DNA of 64,000 nucleotides from Mastigias papua (Eukaryota; Cnidaria; Scyphozoa; Rhizostomeae; Mastigiidae): NCBI GenBank assembly GCA_964019165.1, contig OZ025281.1, positions 2,093,740 to 2,157,739 of the forward strand, read 5' to 3'. Shown piece by piece: positions 25,071 to 50,976 of this stretch (position 1 is its first letter; each line of letters starts with the position of its first letter). The notes under the pieces were generated by a model. It saw only the letters and a program-made list of their open reading frames with translations, ran no database searches and was not told where the DNA came from. The position numbers and the translations under genes were made by a program.

Positions 25071-26840
25071 TTGCGAGGTGCTTCAAAATAAGTATGTTGG
25101 TGTTAACCTTCAGACATTCAAAAATTGTGCAGTGTCTACAAGCAGTGCAAGTTCAGAAAGGGAAGAAAGTGCAGATATGTTTTTGTGTTGCAATAACACA
25201 TTGCTGAGGACGCTTGACCAAAATGAATAATCTCATTTTGCCGCATTCGCGTTGTTTTCCTTTTCTTCCATTCGTGCGTGCTTTCAGTTGGCATTCAAAT
25301 TCTCCTACGTGCAATTAGGTGGGATGGGTTGAATTGTGGGAGAACTATGGGTCTGTTTCCTTGGTTTTGAATACTTTTTCTTCTTTGATTAAATATGATT
25401 AAATATTTCTTCTTTTTCCGTGTTCTTCTTTTCATTTTGTTAATTATTTCTAATACACATGTTGCCTGGAATAACACAGTTGTGGTTGGAAATATATCAC
25501 AAAATTAATTTCCGTGACAGAACGTCTATTCGGGAGGAGTAATGCACGCAAAGTACCTGTATAGCATCTCAAAAACTCTAATACCGCACGACAATTCCAC
25601 TACTACACGATAGCTAAATGTATAATACTTTTGTCAATCAAGATCACAAGAAGCTGTCTAGTGTGTAATCCTATTTACAAAACCACACCTGCAGAATCAA
25701 AATCTTGCGTAAGCGACGGCAGGAAATTTGCAAGAGCGTAATAGGAAATGAGACAGTGGGCAAGGCATGCAAACGAAATGAAAACTTAACAATGCTGCAA
25801 ATGAAACATTGAAGTTGCAGTGACTGACGCCAAAAACAAAATGCAGCTGATCGTGTTGGAGCAATGCGATTAAACAATTAAAGTACCTATTGAAACATTT
25901 CAAACGGAGGGTTATTTTCAAAATTATCAAGCACAAAGATGCTGTGTTGCTCTTTCTGTGATTTCTAGTTAGAGTGAATTCAAACTCATTCTTTAGTGTA
26001 GTTCTCCAGTATTAAAGCTAGTGTCGTTTCTAAACTGGTCAATGTAAGTCGTCGTTGGATTTCTTCGAGTCTTATTGACTAACTAAGCGTTCTCTGTCTC
26101 TGATGAAAATACCACCAATGGATACAGTAGGCACTTTTATACAGGGGTGAAAAGGCGTGGAACAACTTGCCAGCCTAGGCCGAGCCGGTATCACTTCTGA
26201 AGCGATACAAACAACTCCATTGCTAATTTTTATGATAGAAATTTCAAAATCATTATAATATTTGATATTCTTTATTGATGCCTATTAGCGATTTATATTA
26301 TATCCAGTTTATTTAACTATTTTTATGGCACTTTATTTCATTCTAAGACTTTTAGTTAACTTTTTATTATTGTACTACCTTGCAAGTGGACGGCTGATTG
26401 AAAACAAGCTTTGCTGAATGTGTCACAGTTCTTAAGAAAGTGACATTAGTGTCATATTTTTGCTATCTTCAAGCCGGTATCATTTCTCAATTGGCCTATG
26501 TAGGACTTCGCTGCTTTCCTCCTCTACTCTCTTACCAGCTGATTAGCAGTCTTGAAAATCCGAACTAACGTTTTTACAGAAGACCACAGCACAGAGTCTA
26601 AATTAGGAAATGCTGACAGACCTACACTTTCAAAATAGGACTGGAGTGGTCTTTCTTCGAACTTACACAAAGGGCATGGCAGAAACTAAAAACTAGCAAG
26701 TTATCTAAAATACAAAATAATTAAACATAATGTTGTCTTAGGCTTACTGGAGTTTAATAGATGTCATTTGCAAACATGTTAATTTGTGTTAGTTTTGATG
26801 GCCTACTTTCAACAAATGCTCTATATAATACTTCACACTT
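25071..26840. other. No recognisable feature
   Basis: Unique-looking AT-rich sequence without supported genes. Confidence 0.5.
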
Positions 26841-26842
26841 CA

Positions 26843-26955
26843 CAAAAGGAACTGGCCACCCCACCTCACTATGCCGGCGGCTCAGGATAAGTGTCCCTCT
26901 ATGGGACACTCCCCAACGTACGGAATCGCACATGGGACTCACCTTTACCTTTTTT
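26843..26955 (+). repeat. SINE family A, copy 2 (3' part)
   Basis: Contains GGCCACCCCACCTCACTATG, GCTCAGGATAAGTGTC, ACTCCCCAACGTACGGAATC and a TTTACCTTTTTTACTTT end, matching the 3' half of copy 3. Confidence 0.55.
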
Positions 26956-27320
26956 ACTTTCAATACATAGATATAGATATGCTCTAGTCACTACAGTTTC
27001 CATATACAACGCAATACAGTGAGTCGCAACAACACTTACTTTTGACCCTAGGGTCAACTCTAGGCTGTGCACTTTTAGCTTTCCCAACTTAAAAAATATC
27101 TTCATACCTAGCTGATAGATATTTACTTTGATCGCAAAAGTATGAATCCCAGATATTATTGCTGCCTGGCTTTCAATAGCAATTGCAAATGAATCTTCAT
27201 AAGTAAATCCCTAACAGATAAAGAACCAAACTTAACAAAAATTAGTTTTGCATTTCAATCTATTTAAATCTATATGGCATGATACAATTTAATATTTCAC
27301 TACAGCACGAAAAAGCGATA

Positions 27321-27384
27321 CCATGTTTTAGAGATACTGAAAAGCCTTTTTTCGTCCGACACTCATCAGAGTATGAAACGTCGG
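27321..27384 (-). ncRNA. Type I hammerhead ribozyme (left arm, opposite strand)
   Basis: Mirror copy of the right-arm ribozyme on the minus strand. Core CUGAUGA is the complement of 27363-27369; the CGAAA core lies at 27554-equivalent positions 27350-27354; stem III AAAA-GGC-UUUU; predicted cleavage between 27339 and 27338. Stem I is AUACU/AGUAU with one outer mismatch relative to the right arm. The position-7 nucleotide is U here and C in the right arm, which the motif allows. Confidence 0.8.
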
Positions 27385-27486
27385 ATAGCGACCGAAAGGT
27401 GAACAGAAATATATAGCCAGATGCGGGTACACGTGATATGATGAATAATGTGTCCAGTACATTTCGATTCACCTTTCGGTCGCTAT

Positions 27487-27550
27487 CCGATGTTTCATAC
27501 TCTGACGAGTGTCGGACGAAAAAAGGCTTTTCAGTATGTCTAAAACATGG
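27487..27550 (+). ncRNA. Type I hammerhead ribozyme (right arm)
   Basis: Core CUGACGA at 27502-27508 and GAA at 27518-27520. Stem I is CAUACU (27496-27501) with AGUAUG (27533-27538), then a UCUA bulge and an outer helix AUGUUU (27490-27495) with AAACAU (27543-27548). Stem II is only 2 bp, G-C and U-A, with loop GUCGG (27509-27517). Stem III is AAAA/UUUU with a GGC loop (27521-27531), closing with the required A15.1-U16.1 pair. Cleavage is predicted after C27532 (UUUUC, then AGUAU). All conserved core nucleotides are present. Confidence 0.85.
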
Positions 27551-28029
27551 TACCGCTTTTTCGTGCTGTAGTGAAGTTCTGTAGTACCAACAGACTTTTC
27601 ACAATTTAATATTTCAAAAGTAGAGTAATACCTAACAGGTTGCGATTGCCCATACAGTGTTTGACTTTCAAAGTAGTTTGGTAACGTACTGAGTTCTCAA
27701 CATACACACTTCTTGTGCTCAAAAACAATGGGAAAGATAGACTGTCTTTGAATGACAGAAAACTGGTTGCTTCTAACTTTCTACATTTCTCATTGCACCA
27801 CAGCTCTTTGTGCTGTTCAGCTTTTATTCAAAGTTCAACTAGAGCCGTCACTAATGGAGTAAACCGCCCCTATCCCATAAGATCAATCTTTCATTTTTTA
27901 TATGGCTAGCGCCGATATTTCTAGTACAGGCAATGTTGCATTTAGTATTACGGAATGTATACGTTGAATCTTTTATTGACAGGACTCCGGTATCAGCTAT
28001 CATATCCTACTTCAATGGAACTATAAGAG

Positions 28030-40452
<12,423 letters not shown>

Positions 40453-41334
40453 ACGCAGTCATCTGTGTACTTAACTCCAATGATCTAAGCGACATAGTAG
40501 CAGGTCTTTGCCTAGAGTGATCTGTTTCCAATGTTTTTAGCTCCGCGTTCCTCCGTTTCCTACTTTGAGAGGATTCGAGATGAAAGCGCGGAATTTGTAT
40601 GACTTACCCATTATCTTAGTTTTGTATATAACATTTGTTGCATTTTCATTCGAAATTGTTCCTTAATTACTAATGAGTACCGTAGGCAGAAAAGATATTG
40701 CTCGATTGTACTATTTCTTGCAGGCGTTACACAGAAAGTTTTATTTTCATTACATATTTTTTCGTCCAATTTCATCAAAAACTATCTATTTACGTTGTAG
40801 CTCAGAGTTTCACATATTGTATCTAATTTTATTAATTTATTCTAGCATTCAGAAGATTATATATTTATTTTAAACGACTGTCCAAGCAGGAATGGACTGT
40901 AAATAATAAGCTTATATCGTATAGAAAACTGTGCACATTTCAGTCAAGACATGTTTAGGCCTGGAATTCCCTCAAAACATGTAGTGAAGATGTTATTCTA
41001 GGTCAGAGATAGAGAAGAGGGAACTAGTATACTGAGATTTTCCTATCCCACCGGGTGGCCGACCACCTACCACGTCACAGTAATTTCATATCCAGAACCG
41101 AATGGTCAAAAGATCTCTTTGATCAACTTAGAGATGTTTCTTTGGCATTATTCAAATGACGTTTAGTGCCATTGTCCGAATAATGACCACTAAAAACAAA
41201 CCTAGGAGATTGCCTATAATATTTGCTACCAATTTCTTATAGTAGGAATTTTTATGACTTGACTGCTTTCAAGTTTTGTGGATGATTGAAGCACATAAAC
41301 TTAGGGAAATTTTCCTAGAAAAGGGGCACGTTTA
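40453..41334 (+). other. Probable 3' UTR and downstream flank of the neurexin-like gene
   Basis: Follows the TAA stop. No canonical AATAAA was seen close by, so the transcript end is not placed. Confidence 0.4.
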
Positions 41335-41800
41335 TTCTTTTGAAAGAAAAGGCAAGGGGTGTAGACCCCCAGTACTCTGTCCCGCAGTTGCACCCATGGT
41401 CTATAGTTTTAAGAGTATTTCGGTTTTGGCACTGCTTTGTAGTAATGATTAATATCGTATTGATAGCGCTTTAATTTTGAAGAAGATTGTAAACAATGAC
41501 GGTTGTGATTTGCCTCTTTATAACTTCATGGTCTAAAGCAGAGATTGGGCAATTTTTCGCCCAAGGGAACCAACTCTGCAACGTCTCACTTGTTGATCAG
41601 GCAAGCCGAGCTAGGATGGGGAAGCCTCTTTGCAGTTTAATTGCAAAGGTTAGTCCAGAGTTGCTTTGCAAACTCAGTACAATATGACATGATATAAATT
41701 AATTCTTTCTCTTTAGGCCAGTGAGAAGCTAAAAGTTAACTTATGGGCCGGATTTGACCCACGGATTGGAGGTTCCCGGTCCATGGGTTAAAGTAACCAA
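41335..41800. repeat. Decayed hAT-like sequences
   Basis: GGGTGTAGACCCCCAGTACT near 41360 and GCAGAGATTGGGCAATTTTT with GGCCGGATTTGACCCACGG and GGTCCATGGG (41538-41790) look like non-autonomous hAT material. Exact ends are not resolved. Confidence 0.35.
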
Positions 41801-41989
41801 CATAGAATCAATATGGCAAGTGGCCCCTTTTTGCATACTGTACTTTCGGATTTCACAGTTAGTATACGAACTCATAGCTCCTTACCTTTTTCTGAATATT
41901 GCATGAAAAAGTCGATACTTATAGTCCTACACTCATTGGATTATGAATAGCAGGATAAAGAAGAAACCTTGAGCTGAGAAGCAAAGCTA

Positions 41990-42817
41990 CTCTTAAATGC
42001 CTAATTGCCGGGGGGTCGGAATTAACGGGGGGGTTGGAATTGTTTGGAAAATTCAATTAGCGGGGGGGTCGGAATAAGCGGGGGGGGGGGTTGGAATTAT
42101 TTGGAAACTTCAATTAATAGGTGTCAGACTTAGCGGGGGACTTGATCTGTGCAATCATGTTAATAAATGCATTTTAAAAAGGACTCTTAGCTGGTTTGCT
42201 TTCTCCATTAAGGAGCAAATTTCATTAGCAACTATGGCTTCAATATTTCAGTGTAAAAAGTAACCAGAAAAGGAAAATCAGTTTGAACAATATCAATAGA
42301 ACAATTATTTAGCTGTGAAAGTGTAACATAAATTCCCAATATCCTGTAGTGTAAACTTTTTGCGTTTGGCATCGTATCGAGTCTTTCCCTTCAAACATTC
42401 CACTTCAGCATCGTATTCTTTTTTGAACATGTCAACGCATTCCCGAGCTTTTGCTTCTCTGCCAATGTATACTTCTCCAACTGACGAACAAAGTTTCTTC
42501 TGCTTGACTCATTGTTGTCTTCCATCATGTATAAGACTAGTTGCATCGCATGGACTATCATATGTACTAAATGGTTTCAGAACACGTCAAACTGACTGAC
42601 ATCGAGCTATGCTTAGAATGTCTCCGCCTTTGAAGGTGCACGTATGTAGCGTTTTCCGGTCTTAAGGACGATAATTGTTACAAATTCTAATAGTCACGTG
42701 ACAACGCAAAATATGTTAAAAAATAATTGCCGGGGGGCTCCTAATAAGAGCGGGGGGGGCTGGAAAAATTTTCAAAAATTAATTAGCGGGGGGGGACGGC
42801 AATTAGGCACTCAAGAG
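41990..42817. mobile_element. TA-flanked DNA transposon with G-rich ends
   Basis: Inverted repeats CTCTTAAATGCCTAATTGCC (left) and CTCTTGAGTGCCTAATTGCC (right, reverse complement), each next to a TA. Runs of six to nine G recur every 20-40 bp near both ends (42008-42140 and 42730-42796), all on the plus strand. A minus-strand open stretch near 42360-42600 reads in part FKKEYDAEVE, but I recognise no transposase. Confidence 0.65.
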
Positions 42818-43390
42818 TAGGTGTGGATCCAAAGTCACGTTACAACTGGAATATTCCATCTGAGTATCTGCTTGTTGTCAGGCTAGTCAATCACAAGATT
42901 TTTATAATTTCCAGAGTTTGTTTCCAATTAAATAAAATTATTTCTTGTAAAAACAGGTCTTTAACGTTTAGCCTTGAAGCTCAACTTGTCTGTGTTTCTT
43001 TAATATTTCGTACCCTTTGCCTGAGCGGAACTTCGTATTCCTTATATAGCTGTTTCTTATAAGAAAAACGTGTAATCGGTGTGGGCGAGTTGATATTTTG
43101 GTAACAGTGCTATCTATACCATAAAACAGACTGGCACCTGTTATGAAGTCACTTACTTTTAAAGTCCTACCACAGGCGAAACCATTCTACCACAAGAGAA
43201 ACCAATTATATTATCAGTCAAAGGGCATACGTGTAAGATTCAGAAAATGTAAACACATTGGAAAAACAAGAGACTGATTGTGATCAAGCGTGTTATCTCC
43301 AATCTAGTAAAAGAAAGAGTATATACTGTAATAGGAACAAGATGTAGTAAATAATTAGAGATCATCTTCAAATAAATGCAATTTTCAGCA

Positions 43391-47027
<3,637 letters not shown>

Positions 47028-47436
47028 CCTACACTGTAGACAAAAATACTGTTTTTGAGACACGAAAACCTATATTTATGTATGTCTAGCTTCTCTTTGT
47101 AATTATTTCGAACTTCCCACTGACAGTTAATTGAAAAGTGAAGGCTCTTCAACATCAAAATTTAGTTTCACTTTCAAGAAAGCTATAATCGATTCTTTAC
47201 AAACAGCTTTATAATTTCCCTGCTATACTTGTCTAGTACTTACCACAGCAGACTCTTCCTTGAGCAGGTATCTCTTCACAAGCAATCGATTTGTCCTTAA
47301 AGCGATAGGTTCACCTATATAAGTGTAAAAGCAGTTAGTTTTGCTTTAATGGGAAAATAAATGTCCTGCCTTCATTGTCCAGTTAACTTCCTTGACAACA
47401 CATTTAAAGCTTACAAGCAACTTTAACTGTTGCTTC

Positions 47437-47470
47437 AATCACTGCCAAAAGTCTTGGAACATTTATGATA
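47437..47470. repeat. Family T terminal repeat fragment
   Basis: TCACTGCCAAAAGTCTTGGA, then ACATTTATGATAC, 0.4 kb upstream of PLA2 gene 1 exon 1. Confidence 0.45.
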
Positions 47471-48959
47471 CTTTTTACTCATAGAGCAAATTCCCCACTA
47501 CCCCATCAGAGCAACATTGAATTAACCAGGAATTTCCCGCAGTAGGCATATCGACCTCAAATTAAATAGACCTCAAGCAACCAAGTTTTTACCTCAGCAT
47601 TGTTTCACATTAAGTTGAATTTATCTATTAATTTTCCTCTGCAGAAATGCGTATTGTGCAGTGTCTAGAACAAGCGTGGTTCTGACTCGCCCTTCGGAGA
47701 CAAAAAATTGAAACTGTGCATCTGTAACTTAGGAGAGTTTGAATTAGTAAACAGAACATATCTGTTCATTAAGAGTAGGCCATCAAAATTAACAAAAATT
47801 AACGTATAGCAAAGATACATAAAGATTTATTAATCTTGTAGTCAAATTTTAGACTTATGATTTGACTGTTGAGACAACTTGCTGTTGTTTAGCTTCAGCT
47901 AGGCCCAGCGTGTAATAAGGCATTCATTATTTTATAAAAATGGATGAATTTTTGAAACAATTCTTATTCTAAGCTCCGGTAGAAAGGTAAAGGATAAGAT
48001 GATAAATTCACCTCAGTGGCCTTAAGAAGGAAAATGGAAAAGCAGAATCCATTTGCTACCAAGTAGGGAAGACGTATGAAGCACTTGAATCTTGCAAGGA
48101 AACACGCAGGAGCATTTGCTATCTGCCATGCACTTAACTATGGTAAACTTGCAACTTTTGTATGTTGCTGCAAGAGTGCCTTTATATACCTTTTCAAGTT
48201 ATATATATTTAATTCAAAACATAATAGGGATTCGCAAGCTTTTTTGAATGATCCCCTATTTAATATATTTTCTATCCCAACCGACTGTCAAGTACAGGCA
48301 GCTTGCCCCTAGAGCATAGCCTAACAATGTGCTAGCTTGCCTGGCTCGCCTGCCTTAACACCATATGCTTGCCAAGTCACGTCCCTCGTTTCCTTAGGTA
48401 TGCGCACCTTTGAGAAAGACATAAAACCATTTGGAGCTAGAATAATAAGAGTAACTAAGAAGGAATGGTCTTCAACCTTGTTATTGAACAGCATGCACCT
48501 GTCAGGAAAGTACTATGCTATTCAATCGTGTTTAATGAACCCAGAATGTGCTTACTTTTCACCATAACAAAATCCAGTTAGGCTAATTGCGAGGCAATTT
48601 GGGGTATTGGCTTGTTGTGAATCCTGTTTTGAATTTGTTCATCACCTGTATTTAAAATAAATTAGATATATGAAAGGTTAATTATTGAGACTATGTTTGT
48701 AAGTAAATAGAACTTCTGAGTGTTTTAGAGCTGTTGCTTCTGGAGAAAAGCAATTTCAATGGCCGTCACAAAATCAAGAGAAATATTTTTTAAAGGTGGC
48801 AAAAATCATTTAAGAGTTTATATGAATGCCTATCAACAGATATAAAAAGCAATAAAAACGAGAGTCAGATGTTAAATTGATTTTAAATTATTTTCTTCAC
48901 TTAGAACGGATGGGAAAGCAATGGTTTACAGGGTTTAATGGAGTTGACTAGCAAGTTGA

Positions 48960-49185
48960 ACAACAGAATCATGGGTACCACAAGGATTAAGTCTTTGAAT
49001 GGTTTCGAATCTTTTTCAAATTAATGATTTATAATGCGAGTTAAATCGTCAGATTCCATGGACTCTAACGACCATCACTGTATACTCCAAAAGCCTAGAT
49101 ATTTTTTAGTAAGTAATGTCGGGAAAGGGCACGGAGACTATACCAAAGCCCCAACAAAGGAAGAACAGAAAGTTAATAAAACGCG
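48960..49185. repeat. Direct repeat J, copy 1
   Basis: CTTTTTCAAATTAATGAT, TATACTCCAAAAGCCTAGAT and GGGAAAGGGCACGGAGACTA recur about 700 bp downstream. Confidence 0.7.
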
Positions 49186-49699
49186 TTTTTTCTTCAGTTA
49201 TGAAATAATCTGCAGGGTGTTTTTGTGAAAATGATTTTTCTATATCCTTCATCAAATCTGGATAAAATGTTCAGGTAATGTTCTTCATACATTTGTTAAG
49301 TCATTGAAGGCTTTTGAATGCTCTATGATGCACAGTGACAATTTTACTAGCAGCCAAAGTAATTAGAGTTGATAAAAGTTGCTATCGGCTGCCATCAAAA
49401 TTGAATTTCTCAGTAAGTACATTAGAGATCAGCGTAATATTCTTCCATTCACTAGATGTGCTCTCTTCCAACATATATTACAAATATGGGTGCTAAATGC
49501 TAACTCTAGGAAGAGAATCATTGTCACAAGTAGTCTGATTACATTTTTACTGAATTTTCTCCGCCATTTTGTCTAATTAGCATATTTAATTGCCATAATA
49601 ATATTTTTTGTAATTTCACCCTATAATCATAATTTATGCCAAAACTCGTCAACATAACCCTAAAAGCAAGAGAGTTTAGCTGGAGAGGGGTTTGCTACT

Positions 49700-49900
49700 T
49701 TAAATATTGATGCTGAATGGTTTCGACTTTTTCAAATTAATGATGTGCAATGCGAATTGAATAGCTCCTCGGATTTTTTGGACTCTTACAACCATCACTA
49801 TATACTCCAAAAACCTAGATATTTTCTGGTAAGTAATGTCAGGGAAAGGGTACGGAGACTATACCAAAGCCTAGACAAAGGAAGAAAGGGAAGTTAAGTA
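49700..49900. repeat. Direct repeat J, copy 2
   Basis: CTTTTTCAAATTAATGAT, TATACTCCAAAAACCTAGAT and GGGAAAGGGTACGGAGACTA match copy 1. Confidence 0.7.
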
Positions 49901-50796
49901 GACAGGGAGATAAGATCAGGTTTGTTGATGTTAGATTTGAAGCAAGATAAGTTGTACGATTCAGGGAAGGAAGTGACAGGTAAGGTGGTCCAGAGTTGAT
50001 AAGTTCTTGGAATGAAAGATGATTTATGGGAAAGAGTTCGTGGATTAGATAGCATGACTTGGAAAGGGTGTGATTTTGTAGAGCTTCTGGTGGGCCGAAC
50101 ATGCGTCAGTGGATCAGAAAAAATATTCTTGATTTCCAGCGAGCAATGTCTATGAAAATTTCGATAAAAAATGGAAAGATCTGCAACCAGACGTCCATGA
50201 GCGAGAGGTTGGAGAAGTTTGGTGAGGCTTTGATTATTGATGAGGCGGATAGCTTTGGACTGAAACAGGTGTTCTCTCTGAATGAAATTTCAAATGACAG
50301 CCTGTGCATCTAGTCTCAATTGCAAGGCAATAACCTCTCTTTGAATATTCAGTCCAAATCAATACTCATTACTACTAGACGATAGTAAAATAGCATCAAA
50401 ATCATGGCTTTGGAAATTGGATGGAGAGGCCTAGTAGTTTTGATTAATATGAAATACCCATGAGTTTAAATTAGCAGTACCTTAGAATTGAAAACAGCTG
50501 GTTTGGTCCGTCACGGCAAAGGTACCATGAACGATTACACACGCTAAGTTCATTATTCAACTGTGAGATTTTGTAAAATCTCAAAGATGAGATTTGTGAA
50601 GCCCCATTTACGATCCTGATGAACTTTTAATTAAAAAATGATTGCTTAAAAAAATTCAGACTCTTCACAGACACAAAGACCAGCCAATCACGAAGAGACT
50701 ATTTTCAATTCAGCAAATGAAGAACAAAAGCGAAGAGAACCAGCAATAAAGAAGCCTTGATATGACAATAGTCTTCAGCACAGGAAGATCTCGTGC

Positions 50797-50976
50797 TCAG
50801 TAAAAACTCTTTCTCAATTTGACAAAATACGCCTTTTTCGATTTCTTGACGCATCTTCCCCATTTCCGCCAACTCCGCTTAACGCAAACTGTCTCATTTT
50901 TCTTAAACCGAATGCATCTTGGCTTGAGGACTGTAAAGTAGATTATGTACAGCCACTTTGATACACTGCTCTTCAC
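50797..50976 (-). CDS. PLA2 gene 2, exon 3
   Basis: Acceptor GATTTCTTTCAG, phase 0; begins VKSSVSK like gene 1 (VKSKASK) and keeps LKPRCIRF and KKAYFV. Ends KSFY then stop. Confidence 0.8.
   Translation of the reverse strand: MKSSVSKWLYIIYFTVLKPRCIRFKKNETVCVKRSWRKWGRCVKKSKKAYFVKLRKSFY

Larger units (their letters stand above)
27300..27600. mobile_element. Fold-back retroelement-like insertion with a hammerhead ribozyme in each arm
   Basis: A 301-bp insertion flanked by the 16-bp direct repeat ACAATTTAATATTTCA (27284-27299 and 27601-27616). Two near-identical arms of about 105 bp (27299-27403 and 27468-27573) are inverted around a roughly 64-bp unique centre; the right arm has a 27-bp tail ending CCAACAGACTTTTC. 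Each arm encodes a hammerhead. A target duplication of variable, LINE-like length together with type I hammerheads is what is known for Penelope-like elements and metazoan retrozymes. The insertion has no coding capacity. Assignment to one of those classes is inference. Confidence 0.8.

Noticed and set aside
49839..50310. Minus-strand frames as a coding exon or LINE end
   Set aside because: The text is open in pieces and vaguely LINE-like, but no conserved block could be identified.
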